A DNA stretch of 19,139 nucleotides from JAHCHG01 sp038246645 (GCA_038246645.1 JBBRVS010000101.1:1-19139); one strand, 5' to 3'; numbered from the stretch's first letter, positions 9,101 through 18,037 are shown. Notes: generated by a model from the letters alone, not told the origin. Numbers and translations: made by a program.

Positions 9101-12100
9101 TCTTTTTGACTCGGAATTATCTGCGCTTCTTCCTGTTCGACATTGCGTTTCGGCACGGTTTTCCCGCCTGCAACCCAGACGGTAAATTCGCTTTCGTTAA
9201 AGCGTTCGCGGTCGTCCATCACGCTCGCCGTGATCGTATAACGTCCGCCGGCTTTTGCCGGGAATTTGCAGATCACGCCCTTGTCGGCAGATTTGATATT
9301 GCAGGTTTGTTCGTCAATCGTTTTTTCCAGCCAACCGCCGTTTTCAAACGCCCAATCCTTCAAAACGGCTTTAATTTCAACATCGCGTCCGGCAATTAAT
9401 TTGCCGTCAATGTCCGAAACAATTGATTCGATCTCGATGTTTTCATTTTTCTGGACAAAGGTTCGCGCCGATTTTATACCGACGTATAATTCGGACGGAT
9501 GCACAAGCAACGAAGTCGAACTCGACCACGTTTGCCGGTTGACATCCTGAACCGCAGACGACGCGACGATATTATACGGGCGCGGCGGTTTGACGGATTC
9601 GAAATCAATTTTCAAAATATGCTTTCCGCCCGCGTCCGTTACGCCTTTGAAGTTTTGCGTATTTCCGCCGTAATAATTGTTTCCGCCGCGATACCACCAC
9701 GGAGTCCAGCTTCCGAAAATATAATCGTCGCGGTTCGGCGGCGTGTAGCTGGTCGGCGTGGCGGTAACGTTCCAATTAACATCGGCGTTTGCCAAGCCGC
9801 CGCCCGCGAAATATTTCGCTTCGACCGCGACTTTTGCATCGCCGCCGACAAAATGCGGTGCTTCGGTTTCGACCTTTGAAGTAACTTCAAATTCCGGTCT
9901 GCGGAATTCCTGAATCTGAAAACCGTGATTAAATGTTGTTCCGCTCAAACTGCTGCTGGTCGAAATTTCAACCCGCGCATAACCTAAATTTGCATTATCG
10001 GGAATGCTGAATTTGAAATCGAACGCGCCGAAGGCATTCAGATTCGCCGTTCCTTTGCCGATTTCATTGTTTTGCGCGTCTTTTACCGAAAATGTCAAAC
10101 CTCTCGCGCTGTCGCCGAGCGGCTGAATGTCGCCGAGTTTTCCGCTTTCCCAGATTCGGATGTAGCCCTTGACGGAAACTTCTTCCTTCGGGCGATACAT
10201 TTTGCGGTCGTCGAAAACAAACCAGCGCAATAAAGTGGTTTCGCCTTTTTTATACCAGGTTCCGCTTTGCTGCCAGTAATAATCGGAGTTTTCCGGTAAA
10301 AAGGCGACATCTGCGCCGCGCTTGGCGATCAGCATATTTTGCTGACTTGCCGAAGCGTCCGGCAGCGGAAGGCGCAAAATTCCGTTTTCGGTCGTCAGAT
10401 TTTTCTGCGCCGGTTCGATGGTTTCGGTTTCAACCGAGTTTCCGCTCTCGTCAATTGATTGAATTTCATCAGTTTGCGAACTTCCCCACGTCGTCAGCCA
10501 ATTCCACCAACTTTCAAATGTGCCTTCTTCATTTGCTGAAGTTTGATTTCCGTTCGGCATTTTTCCGTTCGGATAAATAGACATTTCAACGCCGTTCAAA
10601 GGTTTTCCGTTTTTCAGATCGGTTGCAAAACCGACCAGTTCCTGATTATCAACAAACGCATCGAGCCCGATCTGCGTTGCCATCGCCCACCTAAAAATTC
10701 TCGTGCGGTCGTATTTATCGCGCTTGACGGTCGGTTCGATGTCAATAATTATATTTCCTAAATTATTTGTTAAAGCCTCAGCCAGATCAATTCTTGTTTC
10801 GACCATTTCGTCGGGTTTATTGGCAATCGTGACGGTTTTGTCAACGACCAATTTTCCCGGAATTACCGGTTTTGCCGTGCTGTCGTCGTAATTTATTCTT
10901 CTGAGATATTCGGCAAACTGATGCCAGTTTTGCGGCTGAACCTGATAGATTTTTAGTTTTACGCTCTTGTGATTCGTCGAATAGATCGAATACGAAGGTT
11001 TGGCGGTCGGGTCTAGAACAACAAAATTTCCGCCTTGTGCAAACAAACTCAGCGGCGCGTTGCCGACCTTGATCACGGCATTTGCCGGTTCTTGCAATTT
11101 TTGCCCGTAAACATCCGTTATTTCATCGGTTACGGAAATTTTATAACTCGTGTTTCCCTTTTTAACGCCCTGAAAATAAATGATATTTCCGCTCGGATAA
11201 ACGCTCAAACCTTCGATTGCAGGTTCGACCTTGACCATTGATGCCTTAAATTTGGTCGAATCAATCTGATTGGTAAACTGCATATACCAATTGTCGAACG
11301 GCGAACAGTTTTTATTGCTTTCATAACCGCAAACCGCTTTGATATATTTCATCGCGCCGTAAGTTTGAAAACCAAAACCTTGCGCTTTTTCGGTTTTGAG
11401 TGGTCCTTCGGCAGACGGCGTTCCCTTTTCGATGGAAACATTTATCGGCGAATCTGCCGGCAGCGCGTCTTCAATTCCGCCTTCCGCATTTAAGGCGCGA
11501 AAAGCGATCCAACGATTCGGCTGTGCTTGTTTGGTGTAATAAGGAATACTCGAATCGGCTTTGATTTCTTCTTCGGTGGCGAGACGAATGGGAAGTTTTT
11601 TGCCTTTTCCCGTAACTGAAATTGTTTTGATTACTTCATCCGGATTGATTTTCTGATCGAACGAAACAAACATCAGTGCGTCGCGCCGCGTTACTTGTCC
11701 GTTTGAAGGAATCATTTGTTCGACTTTCGGCGGCGGAGTTTTAAATGTCCAGGTTACATCTTTTTGTAAGGTTTGCCCCGTTGCCGATTTCGTTCCGGCG
11801 GGAACTTTTGCCTTAAAAACGGTCGCCATCGGAAAACGTGTGGTCGTATCGAACATTAAGGTTTTCGTGCCGAGCCACCGCCATTTTCCTTCGGAATTCG
11901 GCGACAGTTGAACCGGAACGGTAGCTGCGGCTTCTTCCTGCGAAGTTACGGCAACCATCGGCTCGGAAAACGTGACGCTCAGATCGGGCGCGAGACTGAT
12001 TTCGCCTTCGGGCGAAAAACGCAAAACTTCGAGGGTTTCGCCCAAATTCACCTTCGGCGTTCCGCGCTGATCTTCGTCAGAAGGAAATTTTACGGGTACT

Positions 12101-12438
12101 TTTGTGCCGGTTTTCGGCGGAGGAAGAGTTCCGGCGCGTTTTGAAAAATCCGTCTGATCATTCGTATCGGTCTTAATTTCGGGAATGCGCTTTAAAAGAT
12201 TTGAAGTTTCGCCTTCCGAGAGATTTTCCGCATTGGCGGCATTTTGTTTCGTGCGATTTTCCGCACCTTCTTCGCCTTCGCTCAGGCGAAACGATAATCC
12301 GTTCGGTACATTTTCCATATTTTTTTGACCGGTCGGTCTGCCCGAAACTCTTTGCCCGTAGGCGGCAAAAGGTGCAAGCATTCCGACATATATTGAAAGT
12401 AATATAATCCAGGAAACGAATATTTTTGTTTTTAACAT
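6187..12438 (-). CDS. Bacterial alpha-2-macroglobulin family protein
   Basis: This is a very large (2083-residue) protease-trapping macroglobulin of the complement C3/alpha-2-macroglobulin superfamily. Such proteins are thought to protect the periplasm by trapping attacking proteases. The signal peptide (about 1-29, ending AYG-Q) has no lipobox, so it is predicted soluble rather than lipid-anchored. A low-complexity acidic segment follows (about 48-130), then Ig-like and MG domains, with the MG2-type YRPKEEVSVKGYIR near 746. A flexible Ala/Ser/Pro and Met-rich stretch at about 1322-1347 could be a bait-like segment. The A2M domain begins near 1357. The thioester motif is intact at C1576-T-E-Q1579 in YRFECTEQITSR, followed by the alpha/alpha thioester domain. 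The C-terminal receptor-like MG10 region runs from about 1890 to 2083. A GAGG lies 14 bases before the ATG, which is rather far. No pbpC, the usual partner of many bacterial homologues, is seen in the window. Confidence 0.95.
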   Translation of the reverse strand: MLKTKIFVSWIILLSIYVGMLAPFAAYGQRVSGRPTGQKNMENVPNGLSFRLSEGEEGAENRTKQNAANAENLSEGETSNLLKRIPEIKTDTNDQTDFSKRAGTLPPPKTGTKVPVKFPSDEDQRGTPKVNLGETLEVLRFSPEGEISLAPDLSVTFSEPMVAVTSQEEAAATVPVQLSPNSEGKWRWLGTKTLMFDTTTRFPMATVFKAKVPAGTKSATGQTLQKDVTWTFKTPPPKVEQMIPSNGQVTRRDALMFVSFDQKINPDEVIKTISVTGKGKKLPIRLATEEEIKADSSIPYYTKQAQPNRWIAFRALNAEGGIEDALPADSPINVSIEKGTPSAEGPLKTEKAQGFGFQTYGAMKYIKAVCGYESNKNCSPFDNWYMQFTNQIDSTKFKASMVKVEPAIEGLSVYPSGNIIYFQGVKKGNTSYKISVTDEITDVYGQKLQEPANAVIKVGNAPLSLFAQGGNFVVLDPTAKPSYSIYSTNHKSVKLKIYQVQPQNWHQFAEYLRRINYDDSTAKPVIPGKLVVDKTVTIANKPDEMVETRIDLAEALTNNLGNIIIDIEPTVKRDKYDRTRIFRWAMATQIGLDAFVDNQELVGFATDLKNGKPLNGVEMSIYPNGKMPNGNQTSANEEGTFESWWNWLTTWGSSQTDEIQSIDESGNSVETETIEPAQKNLTTENGILRLPLPDASASQQNMLIAKRGADVAFLPENSDYYWQQSGTWYKKGETTLLRWFVFDDRKMYRPKEEVSVKGYIRIWESGKLGDIQPLGDSARGLTFSVKDAQNNEIGKGTANLNAFGAFDFKFSIPDNANLGYARVEISTSSSLSGTTFNHGFQIQEFRRPEFEVTSKVETEAPHFVGGDAKVAVEAKYFAGGGLANADVNWNVTATPTSYTPPNRDDYIFGSWTPWWYRGGNNYYGGNTQNFKGVTDAGGKHILKIDFESVKPPRPYNIVASSAVQDVNRQTWSSSTSLLVHPSELYVGIKSARTFVQKNENIEIESIVSDIDGKLIAGRDVEIKAVLKDWAFENGGWLEKTIDEQTCNIKSADKGVICKFPAKAGGRYTITASVMDDRERFNESEFTVWVAGGKTVPKRNVEQEEAQIIPSQKEFAPGDTAELLVLSPFTPAEGVLTLRRDGIVKTERFTMKDSSIILKIPLEEKYLPNIYAQVDLVGAATRTDDKGEVNEKIAKRPAFASGNINLPISTATRQLTVSAEPKDKTLEPGGSTKIDVAVTDKNGGPVSNTEVAVVVVDESVLALSAYQLANPLSIFYTQRSDGVTDYHLRKDILLGNPDDVMPQDLNQFTIDGQEVTNFKSGTESGAAPSAPMMARSVAKKSAPGSDDESAQQQENINLRENFNALAVFAPSVKTNSSGKATVDVKLPDNLTRYRVMAVAVDTGKRFGKGESSITARQPLMVRPSAPRFMNFGDKIELPVVVQNQTDQPMTVNVAVRATNANLTSGGGRKVEVPANDRVEVRFPVDADKAGTARFQVAVTSGKFSDAAEISLPVWTPATTEAFATYGTTDENGAIVQPVQAPADVFPQFGGLEVTTSSTQLQELTDAFIYLQTYRFECTEQITSRMISVAALQDVLKAFKAKEVPTDAELKARFAKDLEILKSRQNSNGYFGLWRRDGERYKYPFVTVHAAHALILAKQKGYDVPQDMIDRVKPYLKDIESHLNDEWYKNSPQVRWTISAYALYVRNLMGDNDAAKAKKLLAEATIEKMPFEALGWIMTVLVDSKNSNAEVEQIKRYVMNRTTETAATAQFNTDYGDGAWLIMYSNRRADGVLLEAFLKADPNSDLIPKLVRGLLDNRTKGRWENTQENVFILLALDKYFNTYEKVTPDFVTRIWLGGTYAGEQTFKGRSVDSNQLNIPMKYLIEQGGASNLIFDKQGAGRLYYRIGMNYAPKNLNLKPADYGFTVLRTYEAVDNADDVKQVEGGRWVFKAGSRVRVRLTMVAQARRYHVALVDPLPAGLEILNPGLAVTEDIPNDPGNTSVIEYGSQSMGRGSYYWRQYWFDHQNFRDERAEAFSALVWGGVYNYTYVTRATTPGEFVVPPAKAEEMYHPETFGRSGTDFVRVE

Positions 12439-12772
12439 TAAAGTTTTGAAATCCTCACGCTGAAAAAATTGTCGAACTTTCCGGGAATATCTTACATTAT
12501 AATTGTTTACAACCCGAAAGCCGTCCGTTTAAATGAACGACTTTCGATTTAATAACTTGCAATTGATTAAATATTGATACCTTTTTTCGGCTACTTTGAT
12601 GTATCATTAGAAAATTAACGATTCGAAGTTTATTTTTGATAATGAATATTTCTGATTACGCTTTTTTCTTGCTATAATTAAAGCGTATTTTGCAACTTTG
12701 GCAAATTTGAAATCGTAAAGAAACTTGGCTTAGACGTTGTTTATAACATTTTTTAGGAGCAGATAAATAAAA
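12439..12772. promoter_or_regulatory. Divergent promoter region between the macroglobulin and pspA genes
   Basis: These 334 bases separate two divergent envelope-stress genes and contain no credible reading frame. On the plus strand TATAAT at 12673-12678 is a perfect -10 hexamer, giving pspA a leader of about 90 nt, but the -35 is weak. On the minus strand TATAAT occurs at 12501-12496, about 60 bp before the macroglobulin start, again without a clear -35. I found no GG-N10-GC pair of the sigma-54 type, which controls pspA in enterobacteria. An AGGAG at about 12755 serves pspA, with a 12-base spacing. Confidence 0.5.
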
Positions 12773-13564
12773 ATGGGATTGTGGCAGAGACTAAAAAGAT
12801 TATTTCGCGCCGGAACAGGATCGGCATTAGACAGAATAGAAAATCCGGAGATGGTTCTTCAGCAAACTATCCGAGATATGCGCGACCGCGTACCGGAACT
12901 CAATAACTCGGTAGCGCAAGTAATGGCAACCGAAAGGCTTTTGGCAAAAAACAGAGAACACCTCGAAAATCAAGTTGTTGATCTGGATTCAAAGATCAAA
13001 GCCTCGGTAAAAATGGGACGCGATGATATTGCGACGGCTTATATCGGACAGCTCCAGCAAGCGCAAGTTGACCTGGAAAGAACCTCGAATCAGCTCGATC
13101 ACGCCACCAATGCTTCAAAGCAAGCCTTAAAAGCGCGTGATAATTACGTTCTGAATATGAAGAAGCGCACGGCGGAAGCGATGCAATTGATCAGCGCATC
13201 GAAACAAGCCAAACTTCAGGAACAATTAGCGCAAACGATGGAAACATTCGACATCGGCGACGATGCTTCGACCTTTAACGAAATGCGCGAAAAAATCGAC
13301 CGCCGCGTTGCCGCCGCCGAAGCCAAGCTCCAGCTCGGTTCGTCTTCGGTTGATACGCAAATGCAGGACATCGAACGCGAAGCGATGGATATTCAGCTTC
13401 AGGACAAACTTCTCTCTTATAAACAGGAAATGGGTTTGCTCGGCGAAGGTGCAAACAACGACAAAAAGCAGATTTCTTCCGCATCGAGTGTTAAAGAAGA
13501 AGATAAATCTACCGACGCCTTGCTTGCCGAAGCTGAAAAATTGCTGAAAAATGCGGGTAATTAA
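12773..13564 (+). CDS. pspA: PspA/IM30 (Vipp1) family membrane-stress protein
   Basis: This is a member of the ESCRT-III-like PspA/IM30 superfamily, a peripheral protein of the inner membrane's cytoplasmic face that assembles into rods or rings and supports membrane integrity. Residues 1-24 form the typical amphipathic helix (MGLWQRLKRLFRAG). It is followed by the family's ENPEMVLQQTIRDM segment and a long coiled-coil to about residue 215, rich in Gln, Lys and Glu. At 263 residues it is longer than E. coli PspA and closer in length to IM30/Vipp1. The extra is a Ser/Lys/Asp-rich linker plus a short terminal helix (about 245-262). The gene is followed 168 bp downstream on the same strand by a membrane-anchored coiled-coil gene, and the two are probably functionally linked. 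No pspF, pspB or pspC is present. Confidence 0.95.
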   Translation: MGLWQRLKRLFRAGTGSALDRIENPEMVLQQTIRDMRDRVPELNNSVAQVMATERLLAKNREHLENQVVDLDSKIKASVKMGRDDIATAYIGQLQQAQVDLERTSNQLDHATNASKQALKARDNYVLNMKKRTAEAMQLISASKQAKLQEQLAQTMETFDIGDDASTFNEMREKIDRRVAAAEAKLQLGSSSVDTQMQDIEREAMDIQLQDKLLSYKQEMGLLGEGANNDKKQISSASSVKEEDKSTDALLAEAEKLLKNAGN

Positions 13565-13732
13565 ATCTAAATTTTTAATTGAAAAATAGCTTTACAATTC
13601 CGGAATTACGGTTTTCTGCCGATAAGAAAAGTGTTGTTTGAGGAAAGCAACGCGGCTTTGAAGTTTAGAATCAGATTTAAATGCCAAAAACTTTAAGTGT
13701 TGGCTGGAATTGAGAGAACAGAAATTATTTCT

Positions 13733-14584
13733 ATGGCAGATATAGCAAAATACCAAAAGGAAATCGAAAGATTTAATTCTTCTTACGCCAAAGAAGCAAT
13801 CAAAGAACCCGTCAATTTTTGGGGATTGGCAGGTTTTGCGGTGGCGGCGGCTTACACCCAAAGCGTTATTCCTCTGCTCATCGCTCTGATTTGCGAAATA
13901 GCTTACGTTTTAATTATCCCGAATCTTCCGTCTTACCGGCAGCTCGTCAACAACCGCGAACGCGAACGAATCCGTGCGCTGAATATCTCCACGCGCGAAA
14001 AATTGATCAAATCCTTTACGCCCAGAGAGCGCGAAGCGGTCGAATATCTGCGCTGGCAAAAGGATAAAATTCAGGAAAACTACAAAAAATTTACCGGTGC
14101 CAAACAATTGCCGACCAACTTGAAAACGCTCGACCGCCGCTGGGAAGATTTTGTTGATCTGCTGGACGTTTATCGCCGACGGAAACAGCATCTCAAATCA
14201 ATCAACCGCCAAGCCGTCCATAATCAACTCAGTCAGGCTTTCCGCACGGTTGAAAACACGGATGACGAAAAAACCAAACGCGTTCAGCAGACAAACGTCG
14301 AAATCTTAAAACGTCGTCTGGCTTCATTTGACGAACTGGAAAAAAGCGTCAAATTAGTTGAAGGACAATTGCAGTCAATCGAAAACTTCTTCGGTTATTT
14401 GAATGACGAAATTGTGACGATGTCAACGCCGGAGAAATTCTCTCTGTTAGACTTTGAGCAGCTTTCCGATTCAATCGCGATGACCAAACAAATGCTCGAC
14501 GCAACAAACGATTCGGTCGGCGCGCTCGACGCTTACAACCGCGAGATGGGCAATTATGAATTACTGCCGGAAGCCAATCGCTAA
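13733..14584 (+). CDS. Membrane-anchored coiled-coil protein next to pspA, function unknown
   Basis: I do not recognise this 283-residue protein. Residues 1-27 are charged. Residues 28-63 are strongly hydrophobic and could be two tightly spaced membrane helices or a hairpin, with the last ending before NLPSYRQ. From about 68 to 283 the protein is highly charged and predicted helical, rich in Arg, Lys, Glu and Gln, with heptad-like spacing at 130-220, so a cytoplasmic coiled-coil domain is likely. The frame extends upstream to a GTG at 13697, but I prefer the ATG at 13733, which opens MADIAKYQKEIERF; neither start has a strong Shine-Dalgarno. Its position after pspA suggests a membrane receptor or scaffold for PspA. 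That is inference from context only. Its stop lies two bases from that of the convergent receptor gene. Confidence 0.8.
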   Translation: MADIAKYQKEIERFNSSYAKEAIKEPVNFWGLAGFAVAAAYTQSVIPLLIALICEIAYVLIIPNLPSYRQLVNNRERERIRALNISTREKLIKSFTPREREAVEYLRWQKDKIQENYKKFTGAKQLPTNLKTLDRRWEDFVDLLDVYRRRKQHLKSINRQAVHNQLSQAFRTVENTDDEKTKRVQQTNVEILKRRLASFDELEKSVKLVEGQLQSIENFFGYLNDEIVTMSTPEKFSLLDFEQLSDSIAMTKQMLDATNDSVGALDAYNREMGNYELLPEANR

Positions 14585-14586
14585 AG

Positions 14587-17100
14587 TTAAAAATTAAATG
14601 ACAAACCGGCATCAATACTGCGTGCGGTTCGGGCAAACGTCGGTTGTCCGAAAAACGGAGATGTTTGAGTGCCGATGTAGTTTATAAAATTAGCGGTATT
14701 AAACAAATTTCTGATATTAGCGTTCAAGTTTATTGAACGCTTTTGATTTTCCGCTTTGAAGCCGAAATATTTCATTGATAATTTCCAGCGAAATCCGAGA
14801 TCAACTTGCTTGAGCCATTCACTTCGTTCGGTATTTCTTCCGATACCGAACGGACGGTCATTAAAAATCGTATCGCCATTGTCATCCGTTCCCGTAGTTA
14901 TCGTATATGGAAATCCTGATTCAATCCGAATTGTCGGAGAAATTTTGAAGTTTTTCCCGATGTCGTAATTAAAATTCAAATTCAACTTATGCCTTTGATC
15001 GAGATTTGAGAAACCTCTGTCGAGATGAAGTCTGTAATTATCGGTCGGCAGACTTAGCGCATCTGAAAAATCGGATGTTCTTTTTGCCAATTGATAGTTG
15101 CCGAAAAAATTTACGCCCTTATAAAAGGCATTTATTTTTGTTTCAAAGGAATGTTCGATTGATGTCCCGCTCGATTCCAAAAGCTGAATTCGTCCAAAAT
15201 CGGGATTCGGTCGAATTTCATTAATCGGCGCATTTACATCACGACTGCGAAAATGATTCAGTCCTTTCTTAAAGGTGTAAATTCCTTCAAAAGTTACAGA
15301 ATTATTAAGCTTATAATTAACCGCATTTTGCGAGGCAATGATATAGGGAGTTTTCAGATTTTCCGCAAGAACCGAAACGCTGATCGGAAGCGGTTGTGAA
15401 ACAGTTCCGCCGTCGAAAGGATTCGGAAAACTCGGATTTATGATAATTAAATTTTGTCCCTGCCGTCCGTCGTTGCTGAAAACCGAAGAAAGAGTTTGTG
15501 TATCCAGCCAATTATAAAATATGCCGAAACCTCCTCTGATAATAAGTTTTCCGCTTTTCTCCGGCGACCAGACAAAACCGATTCTCGGAGAAAAATTATT
15601 ATTATTCTTCAAATCGCTCTGCCATCCGTAACGTAAACCCAAACTGAGTTGGAAGGTCTTTTGAACTTTTAAATAATCCTGAATATAAAATGAAGTTTTC
15701 AATCTGCTCAAATTTACACTTGTTGAGCCTAATGTTTGCGAAAATTGCGACGGATTCCCATCTTCAAAATCTTCCAAACTCGAAAAGATAAATCTTCCGT
15801 TCAGATTATTTTCCGATCTGCTCTTTAGTATTTCATATTCGATTTCGGTTCCGACTTTCACCGAATGTTTTCCGGCATCGAACATTAAATTATCAACCAA
15901 TTTTAATCTGGTAGTTTCATCCCGCACATTTAACCCAGAACTGCCGAGATTAAAGGAATCTAATACAAGAATCGTTCTTTCAAAACTTTCCGGCGTAATT
16001 TTTCTGAATTCCCTGCCGAATTCAAATCTTATCTCGTTAAAATACTTGCCCTTAAATGTTCCCGATTCGCCAAGACTAAAAGTGTGTCGCGGATTACTTA
16101 AAGTCGAGCCGCGTTCCGGCAGATCGAACGCGCCGAGCCTGAAAAAACTCAGATCATTCATCTGATACTTAAAATCCAGTAAATGTTCATTCGGTAAATT
16201 ATGCTTTATTCCAAATGTGGAAAACATAATTCGATTTTTTAACTTTGGCGGATTATTTTCATCAGATGCCGATGCTCTGCCGAGAAATTTTTGACTGCTG
16301 AAACTGTCTATTCCAAAAGTAGAAAAATTAAATGAAGTACTTTTCTTAATAATCGGACCCGATAAAAACAACAGTATTTGTCTTTTTTGCTCCGGTCGGC
16401 GTTGTGTATCAAACGGATTTCGCGCATTCAGTATTGAGTCGTTAAAAGTAAACATTACCATTCCGTTGAAACTGCTGATGGCAACCTTTGTGCGAATGTC
16501 AATTATCAGAGCGGCAATCTCGTGAAATTCCGCATCGAAGGTATTGCGGATAACTTTAACGGAAGAAATTTGACTAAGCGGCGGAATTTGCGAACCGCTG
16601 AAATCTCCGTCAATCCGAATTAAAATATCATCGCCGTATCTTCTCTTTAATTCTTCCTTGATTTCCTCGCCGCTTTCGGGTAAATCGGCAAGTTCTTTTT
16701 CCGTCAAAAATCCACCGAAGGCTTCGTTTAACCTTTCTTCTCTATTATCTTGCTGAATTTCGACATTAATCTCGATTGTTTCTATCTCAAGCTGGATTTC
16801 AATTTTGTTAATTCCCTTATTTATCTCGATTTTCTTTTGATAAGGCTTAAATCCGGGCGAATTGATTTCCAAAATATAATTTCCGAAATCCAGATTAAAA
16901 TTCGCAGATGTTTTTGCTCGAGAAATCTCTGCGTCTTTTATTTTATTTCCTTGCTCATCTTTTACTGATACAATTCCGGCAGAAATCAAATCTCCGTTTT
17001 GATCAATCAGGCTAACCGAAAGAGTTCCGGTTTCCTGAGAAAATGCCGTAAATTGTAGCAAAAATAAGATAAAGCAAGACACTAAAAACTTCACTAACAT
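14587..17100 (-). CDS. TonB-dependent receptor with N-terminal carboxypeptidase-regulatory-like domain
   Basis: This is an outer-membrane beta-barrel protein of the acidobacterial Oar/TonB-dependent receptor type; its substrate cannot be read from sequence. Residues 1-21 form a signal peptide ending AFS-Q. Residues 23-108 resemble a CarboxypepD_reg-like beta-sandwich, with FGNYILEINSPGFKPY typical of that fold. Residues about 125-205 are plug-like, ending in a VKVIRNTFDAEF and LIIDIRTK stretch. The rest to 837 is a barrel with alternating aromatic strands, finishing at the terminal Phe that outer-membrane barrels usually have. No TonB box is obvious. AGGTG lies about six bases before the ATG. 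The LolA-like gene ends only 24 bp upstream on the same strand, so the two are probably co-transcribed. At 837 residues it is shorter than many acidobacterial relatives of about 1000 or more. Confidence 0.9.
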   Translation of the reverse strand: MLVKFLVSCFILFLLQFTAFSQETGTLSVSLIDQNGDLISAGIVSVKDEQGNKIKDAEISRAKTSANFNLDFGNYILEINSPGFKPYQKKIEINKGINKIEIQLEIETIEINVEIQQDNREERLNEAFGGFLTEKELADLPESGEEIKEELKRRYGDDILIRIDGDFSGSQIPPLSQISSVKVIRNTFDAEFHEIAALIIDIRTKVAISSFNGMVMFTFNDSILNARNPFDTQRRPEQKRQILLFLSGPIIKKSTSFNFSTFGIDSFSSQKFLGRASASDENNPPKLKNRIMFSTFGIKHNLPNEHLLDFKYQMNDLSFFRLGAFDLPERGSTLSNPRHTFSLGESGTFKGKYFNEIRFEFGREFRKITPESFERTILVLDSFNLGSSGLNVRDETTRLKLVDNLMFDAGKHSVKVGTEIEYEILKSRSENNLNGRFIFSSLEDFEDGNPSQFSQTLGSTSVNLSRLKTSFYIQDYLKVQKTFQLSLGLRYGWQSDLKNNNNFSPRIGFVWSPEKSGKLIIRGGFGIFYNWLDTQTLSSVFSNDGRQGQNLIIINPSFPNPFDGGTVSQPLPISVSVLAENLKTPYIIASQNAVNYKLNNSVTFEGIYTFKKGLNHFRSRDVNAPINEIRPNPDFGRIQLLESSGTSIEHSFETKINAFYKGVNFFGNYQLAKRTSDFSDALSLPTDNYRLHLDRGFSNLDQRHKLNLNFNYDIGKNFKISPTIRIESGFPYTITTGTDDNGDTIFNDRPFGIGRNTERSEWLKQVDLGFRWKLSMKYFGFKAENQKRSINLNANIRNLFNTANFINYIGTQTSPFFGQPTFARTARSIDAGLSFNF

Positions 17101-17124
17101 AACGCACCTGCCTGTTTTTAGAGA

Positions 17125-18012
17125 TTAATTTATATCAAAAAGATTTGATTTGAATTTCGGATTTATTTTAAATTCGGCAACTTCTAAATATTTGTAAGTT
17201 ATTTTTGCCTCTTTTCCGGTTTGAGTATATTTATGTTCGACCTTAATTTTCTTTGGAATTAATATATTATCCGTCAGTTCCCGATCCGAGTAATAATATT
17301 TGGTTTCGTATTCACCGTCAAAACCTTTGTATTTTTCAATCATCATTAACAAATGATGGGTTTCCGAATCGAATAAAAGCCGTATTTCCCGACCATTTGC
17401 GGATATGGTATCAACCACATTTGCCGTGCGATCTGCCGATTTTGCTTGCCCGACAAATTTAAATTCTGCTTGTGATTCAAACGGATGAGTTAAAATTAGC
17501 GGAAAAATCTCACTCCATAATTCATCATTCATCCGAACTTTAGGGTCTATCGCTCTTACTCTTTTAATCTTTTCCAATGTTTCTTTGTCTTTCACGAGAT
17601 TAGTAAAATTACTGCTCAAATCTTGATTTGTAACATCTTTTACAAGTCGCTGACCATTGAAAGTTACACTTTCAAAAAGTTTTTTGTATTTTTGTCCATT
17701 CCAAATACTTATGGCGTTAGATTCAAAAGGCTTCTTTGTTGAATAAACAGAAAAAATTTTATCGGGCAACATAACGCTGGCTTCCTTTGTTGTTATCCAT
17801 TCAGTCCCCTCAATATCGCCTACACTTTTTATAGTCAGTTGGAAAGAATCAAGGTTTGAAACAAATTTATCCGCTCCGGTTTCCTTACGGGCGTTTTCTA
17901 TTATTTCTTTAGCTCTTGAAATCTGTTCATTTGTCGTAGCGTTTTTTCCCTGCGAAAAAACGCTCAATGGTAAAGATAAGAAAATAATAAAAATAAAAAT
18001 ATTAGCTTTCAT
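17125..18012 (-). CDS. LolA-like secreted protein, probable operon partner of the receptor
   Basis: This is a predicted periplasmic protein of 295 residues that resembles the LolA/LppX-type outer-membrane lipoprotein-sorting fold: a long run of amphipathic strands and a late DGEYETKYYYSDRE segment followed by ILIPKKIKVEH, a pattern seen in that group. Residues 1-20 form a signal peptide (ending VFS-Q) without a lipobox Cys, so it is not a lipoprotein. A strong AAGGAGG ribosome site stands six bases before the ATG. The gene lies 24 bp upstream of the TonB-dependent receptor on the same strand. It may carry a hydrophobic ligand to or from the receptor, but that is inference. The region is very AT-rich. 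The fold assignment is by pattern only, and it could be an unnamed DUF. Confidence 0.65.
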   Translation of the reverse strand: MKANIFIFIIFLSLPLSVFSQGKNATTNEQISRAKEIIENARKETGADKFVSNLDSFQLTIKSVGDIEGTEWITTKEASVMLPDKIFSVYSTKKPFESNAISIWNGQKYKKLFESVTFNGQRLVKDVTNQDLSSNFTNLVKDKETLEKIKRVRAIDPKVRMNDELWSEIFPLILTHPFESQAEFKFVGQAKSADRTANVVDTISANGREIRLLFDSETHHLLMMIEKYKGFDGEYETKYYYSDRELTDNILIPKKIKVEHKYTQTGKEAKITYKYLEVAEFKINPKFKSNLFDIN

Positions 18013-18037
18013 TAGCTGCCTCCTTAATTATGTTGCA

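Noticed and set aside
8800..9399. 199-residue plus-strand frame inside the macroglobulin gene
   Set aside because: It is antisense to a clearly recognised domain protein and is rich in Arg, Phe and Cys, as expected from a shadow frame.
13596..13607. 12-bp palindrome AATTCCGGAATT between pspA and its neighbour
   Set aside because: It has no T-run and no partner copy nearby, so it is too short to call a terminator or operator.
13697..13732. GTG start for the pspA-partner gene
   Set aside because: The extra residues VLAGIERTEIIS are not part of the charged N-terminal helix, and the ATG at 13733 is the more natural start, though this is not settled.
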